Assembly: GCA_024233005.1 (NCBI GenBank) | Contig: JACKQE010000001.1 | Location: forward strand, 434,001 to 498,000 | Length of the DNA: 64,000 bases | DNA from: Akkermansiaceae bacterium | GTDB taxonomy: Bacteria; Verrucomicrobiota; Verrucomicrobiia; Verrucomicrobiales; DEV007 | Direction: 5' to 3' | Shown here: positions 19,301 through 28,888 of the stretch, in pieces | Numbering within the stretch: the first letter of the stretch is position 1 | How the letters are laid out: each line of letters starts with the position of its first letter | Translations under genes and position numbers: made by a program | The notes under the pieces: model-generated | What the model saw: the letters and a program-made list of their open reading frames with translations, nothing else | What the model was told of the DNA's origin: nothing | Database searches by the model: none

Positions 19301-20260
19301 TCAGTAACGCCAGGTCAAACCGGCTCGAATCCGGTAGTCTGGCACGGACTGGAGAGCGGTGTTGTCGATCCTGACTGGAATGTCCAAGCCGATCTCTCCG
19401 CTTAGGCCGGGGCCAAAGGTGGCGCTGAGATGGGGGCCCAGGAAGACATCCGTGATCCCCGTATCTTCGGCCGATTCCCCACGGAACGTGTCCTTGCCCT
19501 TTATCTCTCCCGAAGCCAGGAGTTGCAGGGCGATGGAGGTATTGTCGTTGAGCACGAGATAAACCCCTGGGCCGGCTTCCCACAAAAAGTCATTCGCATA
19601 ACGGTAGCCGTAGTCGCCTTCCGACCGGATGGAATACTGTGCCGAGCCGGTGACAAAGGCCCGGTCGCTCCGCAGGTAGAGACTGGTCCCGACGACCCCG
19701 TCAAAAGAGCCCGATCCAAGCGCGAGATCATGGCCATGAATCCCACTCTCCGGAGCACCTTCGATTTCAACTTCATGCAGCTCTTCTTGCAGGCGGTCGG
19801 AACTGCCGGTCGGAAGTTTGATCCCGGCAAGGACATGCCACAGGCCGGTCACTTGGTCGGATTCATGGTGCCAGGCCAGATACCGGGCCACCAGAGAGAG
19901 ATCGCCAAATCCGGACTCCGTCCCTTCCTCCACTGCGAAGCCCTCGGCGCGACGGTAGGAACGGTGAATGTAGGGGATATTGATCTGAATACTGATCCGG
20001 TCAAAATCGTAACCCACCAGGGCTTGGGTGATGGAACTGTTCCATTCCTGTCCGATGGGGTCTGGTTCTTCCACGCCGTCGAACTGCAGTGTTCCGAAGT
20101 GAGTGAATTGCTCGGCGGCACCGAAGATGAAACCGGTGTGGTTGCCGCCATGGGCCTCCGTCGCGGTGTAAATCGCGCACAAATCACAGGTCCGTCCTGC
20201 GGTTGGCGTGCTGCCCAGACCAATGGCCAAGAGAGCGGGGAGGTAATGTTTCGAGTGCAT
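19301..20260 (-). CDS. Outer-membrane beta-barrel protein (phenol-degradation meta-pathway transporter-like family)
   Basis: The 319-residue protein has a signal peptide and then alternating hydrophobic/aromatic strands (SGFGDLSLVARYLAW, GLWHVLAGIKLPTGSSD, SLYLRSDRAFVTGSAQYSIR) typical of a barrel. It ends in an aromatic residue (LTWRY), as outer-membrane proteins inserted by BamA do. The KLPTG and AGP-type turn motifs resemble the PF13557 transporter group. The Cys pair CDLCAIYTA just after the signal may bind metal or form a disulfide. It is downstream of the DUF5722 gene on the same strand with a 55-base gap. The cargo is unknown. Confidence 0.7.
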   Translation of the reverse strand: MHSKHYLPALLAIGLGSTPTAGRTCDLCAIYTATEAHGGNHTGFIFGAAEQFTHFGTLQFDGVEEPDPIGQEWNSSITQALVGYDFDRISIQINIPYIHRSYRRAEGFAVEEGTESGFGDLSLVARYLAWHHESDQVTGLWHVLAGIKLPTGSSDRLQEELHEVEIEGAPESGIHGHDLALGSGSFDGVVGTSLYLRSDRAFVTGSAQYSIRSEGDYGYRYANDFLWEAGPGVYLVLNDNTSIALQLLASGEIKGKDTFRGESAEDTGITDVFLGPHLSATFGPGLSGEIGLDIPVRIDNTALQSVPDYRIRAGLTWRY

Positions 20261-20315
20261 CGGTGGGCTTGTTATCATGGCTGCGGCGTCGCAGCAATGC
20301 CAATTTTCGGTCTGA

Positions 20316-22361
20316 TCAGGGTTTCTCTTGTTTCATGAGGTCATCAACGATTTTTCCGAACCCGTCTTCCCGATCGGTGCCAATGGCCCGGTAGGCTTCC
20401 CAACCGAGTTTGTGATCGCCGTTTTCGGTGACAATGCCGAGGCGCAGCCCTCCTTCCTGAAGCGGCATGTCCTGATAGCGGTGCATTTGGAAAGCCTCAA
20501 TGGTTTTGAGGGGACGGATTTGGCGGAACACATAGATCAGGCCCGCCACTTGGCGGAGCTGGTCCTCCGGGCTGAGGGTGGGCGTGTTGAATCCTTGCTC
20601 GGAGAGAAGGATAGCCCGCGGTGTTCCCTGATAGAGGAAGGCAGGTTGGGCTAAATAGGCCGGCAGCACCGCAATGTTTTTGGGCGTGATATAGGGGGTG
20701 TTGAAATCATCTGATAAACCGGGGTCTTTCCAGGCATCAGGATTACGAAGATCCTTCGGGTAGGGGTGGTAGGCGACCCCCCACTCGAAATCTCCTTCCG
20801 CCCGTGCCATTTCCGCAAAGAGATCAAGCAGATCCCTGACCACGTAGGTTCCGCTGCCGCTGCTTTTTTGTGTCCAATGATGTGTCAACGAGATGAAGAC
20901 GCGGGCGCCAGGGTCAAACAGGCGGGCCGTGTGATACATCAGTCGGGCCGAGCGCAAATAGGTCTCGAGGTACCGGGCGAGAGGTTGTGCGCCCATATTG
21001 GTCCAGGTCGCGCCTTGGTCGATTTCATTGTGCAGGATCCAATTGCTGACCCGGCCGCAGGAGCCGTCGATCCTGGACCAGCGTTCCGCCAGAAGGTGAA
21101 GCGCGGCACCATAAAGACGGGCCGGATCTTCCCCCGTCAGGTTGGGCATGGAGTAGACACCCCGTGCATCGGCTTCGGGATGGGTCAGCAGGGAATGCGG
21201 TTTCCCTGCGGCATCCCTTCCATTCCCCACCAACAGAATCACGCTGACGATGATCTCGCGTGAAGTCAGCAACCGCAGCGTCCGGTCATGACTTTGGAGC
21301 AGCTTCTCGTTGAGGAAAAATGTGCGGCCTTCAAACAGCCACGGGGTCCAGCCCGTGGCTGGCGTGTCCCGGATCAGGGTTTGAATCACAACATTCATCG
21401 TGGCATGGCGAATGCCGAGATCAAAGATTTCATGATCTGGACGGCTCAGCGAGGGGATGCCCCCGAGTCCTTTTTGGTGCGGCGCACTCAGCCGGGGCAA
21501 CGGACGGGCCACTCCCGGATCCCAATGCGACGGCCACCGGGCGGCGCTCGTCCAATGCCCGGTGGCATCGCACAAACGCCAGCGCCAGAGAGCCCGGTCG
21601 CGCAAACCGGATGGCTCGATCCGAGGGACTTTCAAGACGAAGTGTCCACTGGCCTCGGGTGCCGCCTCCGCCACCGCTTGTTTTCGGGAAGCAGCGTCAG
21701 ACCGGCATTCGGGGGGAATCCCGATGAGCTTCATGGGAGCGGTGGCCTTGCCGGTAAGGGTGATCTCTCTCTCCCCGACTTGGACCGTTTCGATATGCTC
21801 GGCAAAAGGGGATCGAAGATCCGACAGGATGACCGCGCCTTCGGCCTCACGGGAAGTGCGAACAAGCTCCCTATTGGTGGCCAGTCGTTTTTCCTCCGCC
21901 TTGGCTTCCCGCAGCATCATCCGTCGAAACCCGATCCGGGTGCCGGTGCCGCCTCTAAGTTCCAGATGAAAGCGCATTTCGGGATGCCCGGCGGCGGGCC
22001 GGGGATCCAACCCGCTGAGGTCGAAAGCCAGAGGTTGCCAGGTTTCGGAAAGTGGCAAGGGGCGGCTCTCGGCGACCGCCATGGAGCCGTCCGACACTCG
22101 GTAACGAAGGACCACGGCATCCAGTCCGACGGGGGCAAAGTATTCCAGAGCAAAGACCGTCTGTTGGTCCACTTGGTAGGATGCGGGCACGACGGTCGTC
22201 CAAAAGTGCGGATTTCCTTTCCCGAGAGTGACCTGAAAGACAGTGTCCGGCTCCGCTTGGATTTGAAGATCCCGATGAGGGCCCGGACCCAGAGGAACCT
22301 CCGTGGCATGGCCGACGGGGGACAGCACGAACAGAAGGAAAGCGGGAAGCAGGCGGGTCAT
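20316..22361 (-). CDS. DUF5722 family secreted protein (putative glycoside-hydrolase-like)
   Basis: The 681-residue protein has a Sec signal (MTRLLPAFLLFVLSPVG). An N-terminal beta domain up to about residue 160 resembles a carbohydrate-binding module. The C-terminal half carries TIM-barrel-like segments with HNEIDQGATWTNMG, VAYHPYP and ILLSEQGFNTP, which place acidic residues as in retaining glycosidases and fit DUF5722. Activity has not been shown for that family to my knowledge, so polysaccharide cleavage is inference. It diverges from the DUF1552 gene at 22498. In-frame ATGs further upstream lack a signal and were rejected. Confidence 0.75.
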   Translation of the reverse strand: MTRLLPAFLLFVLSPVGHATEVPLGPGPHRDLQIQAEPDTVFQVTLGKGNPHFWTTVVPASYQVDQQTVFALEYFAPVGLDAVVLRYRVSDGSMAVAESRPLPLSETWQPLAFDLSGLDPRPAAGHPEMRFHLELRGGTGTRIGFRRMMLREAKAEEKRLATNRELVRTSREAEGAVILSDLRSPFAEHIETVQVGEREITLTGKATAPMKLIGIPPECRSDAASRKQAVAEAAPEASGHFVLKVPRIEPSGLRDRALWRWRLCDATGHWTSAARWPSHWDPGVARPLPRLSAPHQKGLGGIPSLSRPDHEIFDLGIRHATMNVVIQTLIRDTPATGWTPWLFEGRTFFLNEKLLQSHDRTLRLLTSREIIVSVILLVGNGRDAAGKPHSLLTHPEADARGVYSMPNLTGEDPARLYGAALHLLAERWSRIDGSCGRVSNWILHNEIDQGATWTNMGAQPLARYLETYLRSARLMYHTARLFDPGARVFISLTHHWTQKSSGSGTYVVRDLLDLFAEMARAEGDFEWGVAYHPYPKDLRNPDAWKDPGLSDDFNTPYITPKNIAVLPAYLAQPAFLYQGTPRAILLSEQGFNTPTLSPEDQLRQVAGLIYVFRQIRPLKTIEAFQMHRYQDMPLQEGGLRLGIVTENGDHKLGWEAYRAIGTDREDGFGKIVDDLMKQEKP

Positions 22362-22497
22362 GGGCGGGAGGGGTCCATCCCAAGTTGCCCTGTCCATGAC
22401 ATTCCGTCTCACAAAAAACTGCCACATTGGCGGGAGTCCCTTTAGACTGGTCCATTGTCAGAGAATGCTCCCGTCGATCGTTTCCCTCCCGAACGCC

Positions 22498-23778
22498 ATG
22501 CACATCGCGACCAAACGACACCTTTCCCGCCGGGCCTTTCTGCGCGGCACTGGCACCTTGCTGTCGCTTCCCTTTCTGGAAGCCATGACTCCCGCGTTCT
22601 CCCGCCCTGGGGGAACCAGTGGACCACCGAAACGGTTCGTCGCGGTGTGCGCGACTCTCGGTTTCCACACCCCCTATTTGTTTCCCCGGGAGACCGGTGC
22701 CGGGTATGCGTTGACACCCTATTTGGAACCACTCGAGGCGTTGCGAGATGATTTTTCGGTGATCTCGGGGCTTTCCCACACCGAACAAAACGGGGCGAAC
22801 GGTCATACTTCCGAATTGACCTGGCTGACTTCCGCGAAGCATCCGGGTCTGGCGGGTTTTAAAAATAGCATTTCCATCGACCAACTGATTGCCGAAAAGA
22901 TCGGCAACGAGACGCGCTTTCCCAGCCTGATTCTCAGTTCCGGCAGTGAATCGCTCTCCTGGTCCGCCAGTGGTGTTCCGCTGCCGGCGGAGTTTTCGCC
23001 GTCAAAAGCGTTCCAACAGTTGTTTGTCGAAGGCACCCCCGCCGAAGTGCAGGCCCAGGTTCGCAGGCTCAAACGGGGACGCAGCATTCTCGACACGGTC
23101 CAGGGACAGGCCAAAAAATTGCAGGGTGAGCTCGGCAAACGGGACCAGGAAAAGCTCGACGAGTATTTCTCGGCGGTTCGTGATCTCGAGGGCCGGCTCG
23201 TCCAGAACGAGGAATGGGTGCTCAAGCCCAAGCCCAAGGTGGAGGCGACCCCTCCCACCGACATTCAAAGCCGGACCGACGCGATTGGAAAGATGAAGCT
23301 CATGCAGGATCTCATCGTCCTCGCCCTGCAGACCGACTCGACGCGCACCGTCACCCTGCGGCTCGCTGGTTTGAATGCCGTGCCGGAAATCGAGGGGGTC
23401 AGCCGGGACTGGCACAACCTTTCCCATCATGGACAGGATCCGGCAAAAATCGAAGAGTTGAAGATCATAGAAACCGCGGAATTCCGTGCCTTCAGTGAGT
23501 TCCTTGCCAAGCTCAAGGGGGTTCAGGAACAGGGCCTCCCGTTGCTCGACAACACCGCCGTCCTGTTTGGTTCGAATTTGGGCAATGCCAGTGCCCACGA
23601 TACCAAAAATCTGCCATTGTTGCTCGCCGGCGGTGGCTACCGCCACGGGCGTCACCTTGCGGTCGACCCGCAGAAGGAGGTCTTTTCCAATCTCTTCGTG
23701 ACCATGGCCCAACGGATGGGGGTGGAAACGGAACACTTCGGATTCAGCACCGGGGTTCTCGACCTGAATCACGTGTGA
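22498..23778 (+). CDS. DUF1552 family protein, Tat-exported
   Basis: The 426-residue protein has the signal SRRAFLRGTGTLLSLPFLEAM (twin arginine). Typical DUF1552 features follow: FHTPYLFP, PYLEPLEALRDDFSVISGLSH, GHTSELTWLT, SIDQLIAEKIG, a long helical KKLQGELGKRDQEKLDEYFSAVRDLE, and NLPLLLAGGGYRHGRHLA near the end. The family is a secreted relative of DUF1501 and usually lies next to a DUF1592/1588/1587 cytochrome-type gene; here that gene (24985-27396) is separated by the hxlR/dinB pair. ATG 22465 is an alternative start. Function unknown. Confidence 0.88.
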   Translation: MHIATKRHLSRRAFLRGTGTLLSLPFLEAMTPAFSRPGGTSGPPKRFVAVCATLGFHTPYLFPRETGAGYALTPYLEPLEALRDDFSVISGLSHTEQNGANGHTSELTWLTSAKHPGLAGFKNSISIDQLIAEKIGNETRFPSLILSSGSESLSWSASGVPLPAEFSPSKAFQQLFVEGTPAEVQAQVRRLKRGRSILDTVQGQAKKLQGELGKRDQEKLDEYFSAVRDLEGRLVQNEEWVLKPKPKVEATPPTDIQSRTDAIGKMKLMQDLIVLALQTDSTRTVTLRLAGLNAVPEIEGVSRDWHNLSHHGQDPAKIEELKIIETAEFRAFSEFLAKLKGVQEQGLPLLDNTAVLFGSNLGNASAHDTKNLPLLLAGGGYRHGRHLAVDPQKEVFSNLFVTMAQRMGVETEHFGFSTGVLDLNHV

Positions 23779-23833
23779 GTGGCAGCCGTCCAGCAGGGGG
23801 GCCCGCCTCAGCGTTCTGCTCGAGGCAACTAGT

Positions 23834-24214
23834 TCAATCGCCTCTCTCCATGCCCGCCTTCGTTTCAGGCTCCCACTGCAATCCCCAATCCCGGATTGTC
23901 AGAAGGATCGGTCGCAGGGCCAGGCCTTTTTCGGTCAATTCATAGGCGAGACGCTTGGAGCCTTTGTCAGCGGGAATCTGTCGCACTACTCCCCCGTTGA
24001 GAAGGCGCTCCAACCGGTTGCTGAGGATATTGGTGGGTATGCCTTCGGGGGATTCGGCAAATTCTTTGAACCGCCGCCTCCCCAGGATAAGGTCCCTGAT
24101 GATCAGCAACGTCCAGCGGTCCCCAAAAAGATCGAGGGCGCAGGCCACCGGACAGGGGGATCGCCGCACGGTCGGGTTGTCGCGATCCGGTGCGGCATGT
24201 TTCGAGGTTGGCAT
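23834..24214 (-). CDS. HxlR-family winged-helix transcriptional regulator
   Basis: The 126-residue protein matches HxlR: CPVACALDLFGDRWTLLIIRDLILGRRRFKEF, then GIPTNILSNRLERLLNGGVV (recognition helix) and the wing KRLAYELTEKGLALRPILLTIRDWG. A Cys pair near the N-terminus (SPCPVAC) is the sort of position where redox- or quinone-sensing HxlR proteins (HypR/YodB type) carry reactive cysteines. It diverges from the DinB-like gene, and the 80-base gap holds palindromes suited to a dimeric HxlR protein, so it most likely represses itself and that gene. Confidence 0.92.
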   Translation of the reverse strand: MPTSKHAAPDRDNPTVRRSPCPVACALDLFGDRWTLLIIRDLILGRRRFKEFAESPEGIPTNILSNRLERLLNGGVVRQIPADKGSKRLAYELTEKGLALRPILLTIRDWGLQWEPETKAGMERGD

Positions 24215-24233
24215 TCTCCATGGTGGATCAAGT

Positions 24234-24274
24234 TACTTGCAAATCAAAAGTAAAAATACTTGCTTTTTGCAAGT
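24234..24274. promoter_or_regulatory. Palindromic operator(s) between the HxlR regulator and the DinB-like gene
   Basis: ACTTGC-N5-GCAAGT is a perfect inverted repeat at 24258-24274. A second, looser one, TACTTGC...AAAGTA (24234-24252), lies just before it. TACTT-spacer-AAGTA arms resemble operators described for HxlR/YodB proteins. The sites lie in an AT-rich gap between divergent starts 24214 and 24295, where a bound dimer could block both promoters. Confidence 0.7.
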
Positions 24275-24294
24275 TATCTGACACCCATTTATCC

Positions 24295-24879
24295 ATGACT
24301 GCCTCTGCTGGAAACCAACTCGCTGCGCCCGGTGCCGGATTGCCCAGGATCGAACTTGCCATCGCCCGGTCCATGTTCTCGTGGAAATGCCGGATGGGAA
24401 CCCGCAATGGATTCATCGCCAGATTCATCCAAGAACGATCCGCGATTCAGGCGTTGGTGGAATCTTGTCAGGAATCCGAGCGCGGCAAGCGGATCCTCAT
24501 CGCTCGATTGCGCGGGCTCGAGGACAGCAGCCGCAATTGGTCGGTTTGGATGACCTTGGATCACTTGCGCATCACCAATGAGGCTTTTGCCCATGTTGTC
24601 ACCGAACTTGCGGAAGGTCGCATTCCTGAAGGGGAGGCCAGCACGGCGGCCGTAAAGCCCACTGCGCAGCCCACTTCGGCGGTTGAAGCCGACTATGAGC
24701 GCTCCTGTGACGGGGTCCTTGCGGCGGTCGCTGCGGCCCCCCAATTAAAGACGGCAAACCGGTTCTCGCATCCGTGGTTCGGACCGCTCGATGCCTTTGC
24801 TTGGCTGGCCCTTTCCTCCCTCCACCTCGGGATTCACCGGGCCCAAATCGCGGCCATTCTGAAAGGGTTGGGCCAATAA
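24295..24879 (+). CDS. DinB-like (DinB/YfiT superfamily) protein
   Basis: The 194-residue protein has the four-helix-bundle layout of DinB-like proteins with His in matching places: WSVWMTLDHLRITNE near residue 85, HPWFGPLDAFAWLALSSLHLGIHRAQI at the C-terminus. These His residues commonly bind a divalent metal; some relatives are thiol transferases (bacillithiol or mycothiol) but many have no known role. Its divergent HxlR neighbour suggests induction by an electrophile or oxidant. The ATG at 24295 follows the operator region directly; no Shine-Dalgarno is obvious. Family level is fairly sure, activity is not. Confidence 0.75.
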   Translation: MTASAGNQLAAPGAGLPRIELAIARSMFSWKCRMGTRNGFIARFIQERSAIQALVESCQESERGKRILIARLRGLEDSSRNWSVWMTLDHLRITNEAFAHVVTELAEGRIPEGEASTAAVKPTAQPTSAVEADYERSCDGVLAAVAAAPQLKTANRFSHPWFGPLDAFAWLALSSLHLGIHRAQIAAILKGLGQ

Positions 24880-24984
24880 ATGCCCCGCGATCCGATTCCG
24901 TCCCTCTCCAAGTCCCCTCCGCTTCTGGTGATCCGATGATCTCCGGTCAGATTTTCTCTGTCAGGATCGTTCTGGAAAGTGCCC

Positions 24985-27396
24985 ATGACGCATCGAACCG
25001 CCCTCCTTTGCTTAGTCATTCTCCTCGGTTTGGGAGAAGTCCGGATTTTTGCCGCTCTGCCTGCCCTCCAGCCTTTCCTCGATCAGCATTGCATGGACTG
25101 TCATGATGCTGATGCAAAAAAGGGTGGGTTGGATTTGTCGGCCCTTTCCACCGATGGAGCCCAAGCTGGGGCCCTGAAGGAGTGGGTGAGGGTATTTGAC
25201 CGGGTCAGTGTTGGGGAAATGCCCCCAGCCAAGAAACCCCGGCCGTCACCCGAACATTTGAAAACCTTTTTGTCCACTCTTGGGGGCGATTTGACCGCCA
25301 AAGACATGGCCCGAAAAGGGACCGTGCTCCGCCGGTTGAACCGGAGGGAATACCAGAACACGATCAATGACCTGCTCGGAGTCCGGGTGGATGTCATCGA
25401 CCTTTTGCCACCGGATGGGCGTGCCCATGGCTTCGACAATGTCGGGGAGGCCCTGTCGATCTCCGGCATGCAAATGCAGCGCTACATGGAGGCTGCGGAG
25501 CTGGCCCTGAATGCCACTCTGGTCGGCAATGAACGTCCGGAAAGCACCAAGGCCAGCTTCACTCTGGACGTGGGCAGGAATTTGGAACACACTGGCAAGC
25601 ACTGGTTGAAGCGTGACGATGGAGCGGTGGTGGTTTTCAATGAGGGTGGCTTTCCCAGCACCCAGATTCCGAATCTCCGGGTCAGGACGGCCGGCAACCA
25701 CAGGCTGCGCATCTCCGGCTATGGCTACCAAACCGGAGAGCCTGTCGTTTTTGCCCTGATCACCGGCAACTTTGGACGAGGCGGGGTTCAGAAAATCCAA
25801 AGCTTCCACGAGGTGCCGGTCGATCAGCCGGCCACAATCGAAACCACGCTCTGGCTGAATGAGGGTGACGGGATCAAAATCAGTCCGCAAGGCTTGAGTG
25901 GTCCTGATGGACACTCACCTGTCAAAGACGGGCCGGACCAGTATCCTGGTGAAGGCATGGCCATCCTGGAAGTCACGCTGGAAGGACCGTTGGTCAGCGA
26001 ATGGCCTCCGAGGGGGCGTCAGCTGCTGCTGGGAGGGGCGGCCTTGAAAGAAATGGCACCGGAAAAGCCCTGGATGAAAGGCAAACCGGGTTACAAACCT
26101 GTCCTCACTGCCGATAGCCCCGATCCCCAAGCGGAATCCCGCAAGGCATTGTCGGCTCTCCTCACTGCCGCCCTGCGACGGCCTGTGAGCGCCACAGACG
26201 TGTCTCCTTATCTCCACTTGTTCGATGCCGAGTTCTCCCTGAATCAAAATTTTTTGGACGCCATGCGCACTGCCGGGATCGCCGTGCTGAGTTCGCCCGA
26301 GTTTCTCTTTTTGAAGGAGCCAGCCGGAAAGCTGAATGACCACGCCCTCGCCTCGCGACTGAGCTACTTCCTGACGCGCTCTGCACCAGATTCCGAATTG
26401 TTGTCTCTCGCGGAAACTCACCAATTGGGGCAGCCCGGGGTGCTCCGGGCCCAGACCGAGCGGTTGCTCAAGGGTCCGGAGCTGGAGCGCTTTGTCACCG
26501 ATTTCACCGATGGATGGCTCAACCTGCGTGAAATCGACTTCACCACGCCCGACAAGCAGCTCTATCCTGAGTTCGACGCACTGTTGCAGGACTCCATGCT
26601 GCGGGAAACCCGGGGATTCATCATGGAATTGATCCGGGACAATCTGAGCCTCTCCCTTTTGATTGATTCGGACTTTGCCCTGCTCAACGCCCGGCTGGCG
26701 AAGCATTATGGTATCCCAGGAGTGGAAGGCTTGGCCCTGAGGAGGGTGAAATTGCCTCCGGACTCCCATCGCGGCGGGATTTTGACGCAGGCCAGTATTT
26801 TGAAGGTCTCCGCCAACGGTACCAACACCTCTCCGGTGGTCCGCGGGGTTTGGGTCATGGATCGGATTCTCGGCATGGAGCCGCCTCCACCGCCGCCAGG
26901 CGTTCCCGGGGTCGAACCCGACATCCGTGGAGCCAAAACCATGCGGGAGATCCTCGACAAACACCGATCCTCGGAGACCTGCAACGGGTGTCATCGCATC
27001 ATCGATCCTCCAGGATTTGCGTTGGAGAGTTTCGACGTGATCGGAGGTTGGCGGGACCGGTTTCGCAGCGCGGGGGAGGGGGATCCTGTGGATCTCCGAA
27101 TCGAGGGGCGCAAGGTTCGCTACCGGCTCGGACCAGCGGTGGATGCTTCCGGTGAATTGAGCGGTGGGGCCCGCTTCGAGAACTTTGAGGCATTTCAAAA
27201 GCTGCTGCTTTCCAGCAAGGATCGGGTCGCCCGCTGCGTGGTCGAAAAACTGCTCGTGTTCGGGACCGGGCGCGAAATGGGCTTCTCCGACCGCAGTGAA
27301 ATCGACCGTCTGGTTGCGGGATCCAAGACTCACGACCATGCGATGCGGGAGATGATTCATTCCGTCGTGCAGAGTGAATTGTTCCGCACCAAATAG
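24985..27396 (+). CDS. DUF1592/DUF1588/DUF1587/DUF1585/DUF1595 protein with c-type heme site
   Basis: This 803-residue exported protein has a signal peptide followed by a cytochrome-c-type CMDCH (Cys36-His40) with the DAKKGGLDLS region. The PSD domain series follows: RRLNRREYQNTINDLLGV (DUF1587), a beta insertion, DUF1595, SRLSYFLTRSAPDSELL (DUF1592), HRGGILTQASILKVSANGT (DUF1588) with a second CNGCH, and AKVVEKLL-like DUF1585 at the end. Such proteins may be periplasmic electron carriers or multienzyme scaffolds; the role is unknown. Its usual partner, a DUF1552 gene, lies at 22498-23778. ATG 24985 is preferred to GTG 24979. Confidence 0.9.
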   Translation: MTHRTALLCLVILLGLGEVRIFAALPALQPFLDQHCMDCHDADAKKGGLDLSALSTDGAQAGALKEWVRVFDRVSVGEMPPAKKPRPSPEHLKTFLSTLGGDLTAKDMARKGTVLRRLNRREYQNTINDLLGVRVDVIDLLPPDGRAHGFDNVGEALSISGMQMQRYMEAAELALNATLVGNERPESTKASFTLDVGRNLEHTGKHWLKRDDGAVVVFNEGGFPSTQIPNLRVRTAGNHRLRISGYGYQTGEPVVFALITGNFGRGGVQKIQSFHEVPVDQPATIETTLWLNEGDGIKISPQGLSGPDGHSPVKDGPDQYPGEGMAILEVTLEGPLVSEWPPRGRQLLLGGAALKEMAPEKPWMKGKPGYKPVLTADSPDPQAESRKALSALLTAALRRPVSATDVSPYLHLFDAEFSLNQNFLDAMRTAGIAVLSSPEFLFLKEPAGKLNDHALASRLSYFLTRSAPDSELLSLAETHQLGQPGVLRAQTERLLKGPELERFVTDFTDGWLNLREIDFTTPDKQLYPEFDALLQDSMLRETRGFIMELIRDNLSLSLLIDSDFALLNARLAKHYGIPGVEGLALRRVKLPPDSHRGGILTQASILKVSANGTNTSPVVRGVWVMDRILGMEPPPPPPGVPGVEPDIRGAKTMREILDKHRSSETCNGCHRIIDPPGFALESFDVIGGWRDRFRSAGEGDPVDLRIEGRKVRYRLGPAVDASGELSGGARFENFEAFQKLLLSSKDRVARCVVEKLLVFGTGREMGFSDRSEIDRLVAGSKTHDHAMREMIHSVVQSELFRTK

Positions 27397-27536
27397 TCCT
27401 GCGGGATGCCGACTGCGACAGAAATTCGGGTTAGGCTCCTCTCCCGGGCAGTGTTTTGCCAAAGGTCCACCCACAGTGATTCCGGGGCCTGAAATTTCCC
27501 GTGGTGCTGGAGCGGGGCCCACTGCTATGATGCGGG

Positions 27537-28751
27537 ATGAACCGACTCCTCTGGACTTTTCTGGTGCTTCTTCTTTCCCGGGGCCATGCTTCAATCCGGG
27601 CTGAATCCCCCGCTGGAGCGGCTCCCTCCACAGTTTTGCAGGTGGATTCCGGGGCGTTTGCTTTTTCTCCGGCGAACTGGGTCGGAGACGAGGGACGGGA
27701 AGGCAGCGCTTTCCGAGAAACCTGGAATCCGGGTGCCTATGTGAGGATCACTTGGGAAACCCAGGACGCCAAAGTGGCGCCCACTCTCCTCTTGGACACG
27801 TCGGTGTTTCCAGAAAAGGCGAAGCCTCCCATCCTGGCCTGCTCTTTGGACGGGCTTTGGTCGGGTGATGTCCCCTGTGCGCCGATGATCACTCTTCCCG
27901 CGCTGAGCGGTCCAGGGAAACACAGTCTCACCCTGTATTTGAAAAAGTCGGAACAAAAGGACCGCTGGGGTTCCCCGGGGAATGCCGGCACCAACATTCT
28001 CCGCCTGACCGGGATTCGTGTCGATGGGGACAGCAAGCCATTGCAAGAAGATCCCCAGCTCAAACCCTGGGCCCTGATCGTGGGGGACAGTATCACTGAG
28101 GGGGTGGGAGCCTACGAGCTGGAAGGGTATTCTCATCTGGTGGGGCAGGCGTTGCTGACACAGGGATATGAATATGCCATCAGCGCCTGTGGATGGAGCG
28201 GGTGGCTTCACCGGGGGGACAATCCACCGGGAGATGTACCAGGGTATTACGTGGTGACCGATTCGCGCAAGGGGACCGGAGGGACCTATCAGGAAGCCGA
28301 CAGCCGTTGGAACAAAATCGACGCCAATCATTCCCTCTTGGACGACAGGGGACATCTCAGTGGTTATGGCCTGACGGGGCAGGAACCGTCTGTGATTCTC
28401 ATCAATTACGGCACCAATGATGCCATCCACAAAACCAATGATAGTGACCTCAAAGCCAGCATGTCCCAGTGTCTGGTGGCTTTGCGGGGTGCGGCCCCTG
28501 CCGCGCACATCGTCCTGTTGGTTCCTTTCGGGCAGTACCGGGTGAAAGAACTCCGGGAGACCGTTCGCGATTACCTTGCGGCCCATCCGGAAGATCACAG
28601 GCTGACTCTTCTGGATCTGGGACCGGAGGTCGCCAGATCGTTGGGAGCCAATGGGTATTGGGGCGGTCTTCATCCCAATCCCCGGGCTCATGCCACATTG
28701 GGGTCCCAGGTCACAGCGCATTTGATGGCGGTCATCGCGAAGCAGCCATGA
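27537..28751 (+). CDS. Secreted SGNH/GDSL hydrolase with N-terminal beta domain
   Basis: The 404-residue protein has a signal peptide, then a beta-rich N-terminal domain (residues about 30-165). The catalytic SGNH domain follows: VGDSITEGVG with nucleophile Ser185, a Gly block, YGTNDA (Asn) and LHPNPRAHATLG (Asp/His). This arrangement (beta jelly-roll then SGNH) is that of CE2-type carbohydrate esterases and related acetyl-xylan esterases, so deacetylation of a polysaccharide is likely, though unproven. A second SGNH enzyme is encoded at 29993-30745. Confidence 0.88.
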   Translation: MNRLLWTFLVLLLSRGHASIRAESPAGAAPSTVLQVDSGAFAFSPANWVGDEGREGSAFRETWNPGAYVRITWETQDAKVAPTLLLDTSVFPEKAKPPILACSLDGLWSGDVPCAPMITLPALSGPGKHSLTLYLKKSEQKDRWGSPGNAGTNILRLTGIRVDGDSKPLQEDPQLKPWALIVGDSITEGVGAYELEGYSHLVGQALLTQGYEYAISACGWSGWLHRGDNPPGDVPGYYVVTDSRKGTGGTYQEADSRWNKIDANHSLLDDRGHLSGYGLTGQEPSVILINYGTNDAIHKTNDSDLKASMSQCLVALRGAAPAAHIVLLVPFGQYRVKELRETVRDYLAAHPEDHRLTLLDLGPEVARSLGANGYWGGLHPNPRAHATLGSQVTAHLMAVIAKQP

Positions 28752-28888
28752 GGTTGGAGAAACTCACGCGCCCATTGCTGGCTCCCACCGTTTCCCGGTG
28801 GTCCAGATCTCCTGTCAACGCTCCCTTCGTCCGGGTTGCCGTGGCAAAAGAGTGGTCTTCTGTTCCATCTGTTAGAGTCTGAATCAGT

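Noticed and set aside
25915..27594. A 559-codon minus-strand frame across the DUF1592 gene
   Set aside because: The plus-strand protein has conserved PSD motifs and two CxxCH; the minus frame has no signal, motif or start context.
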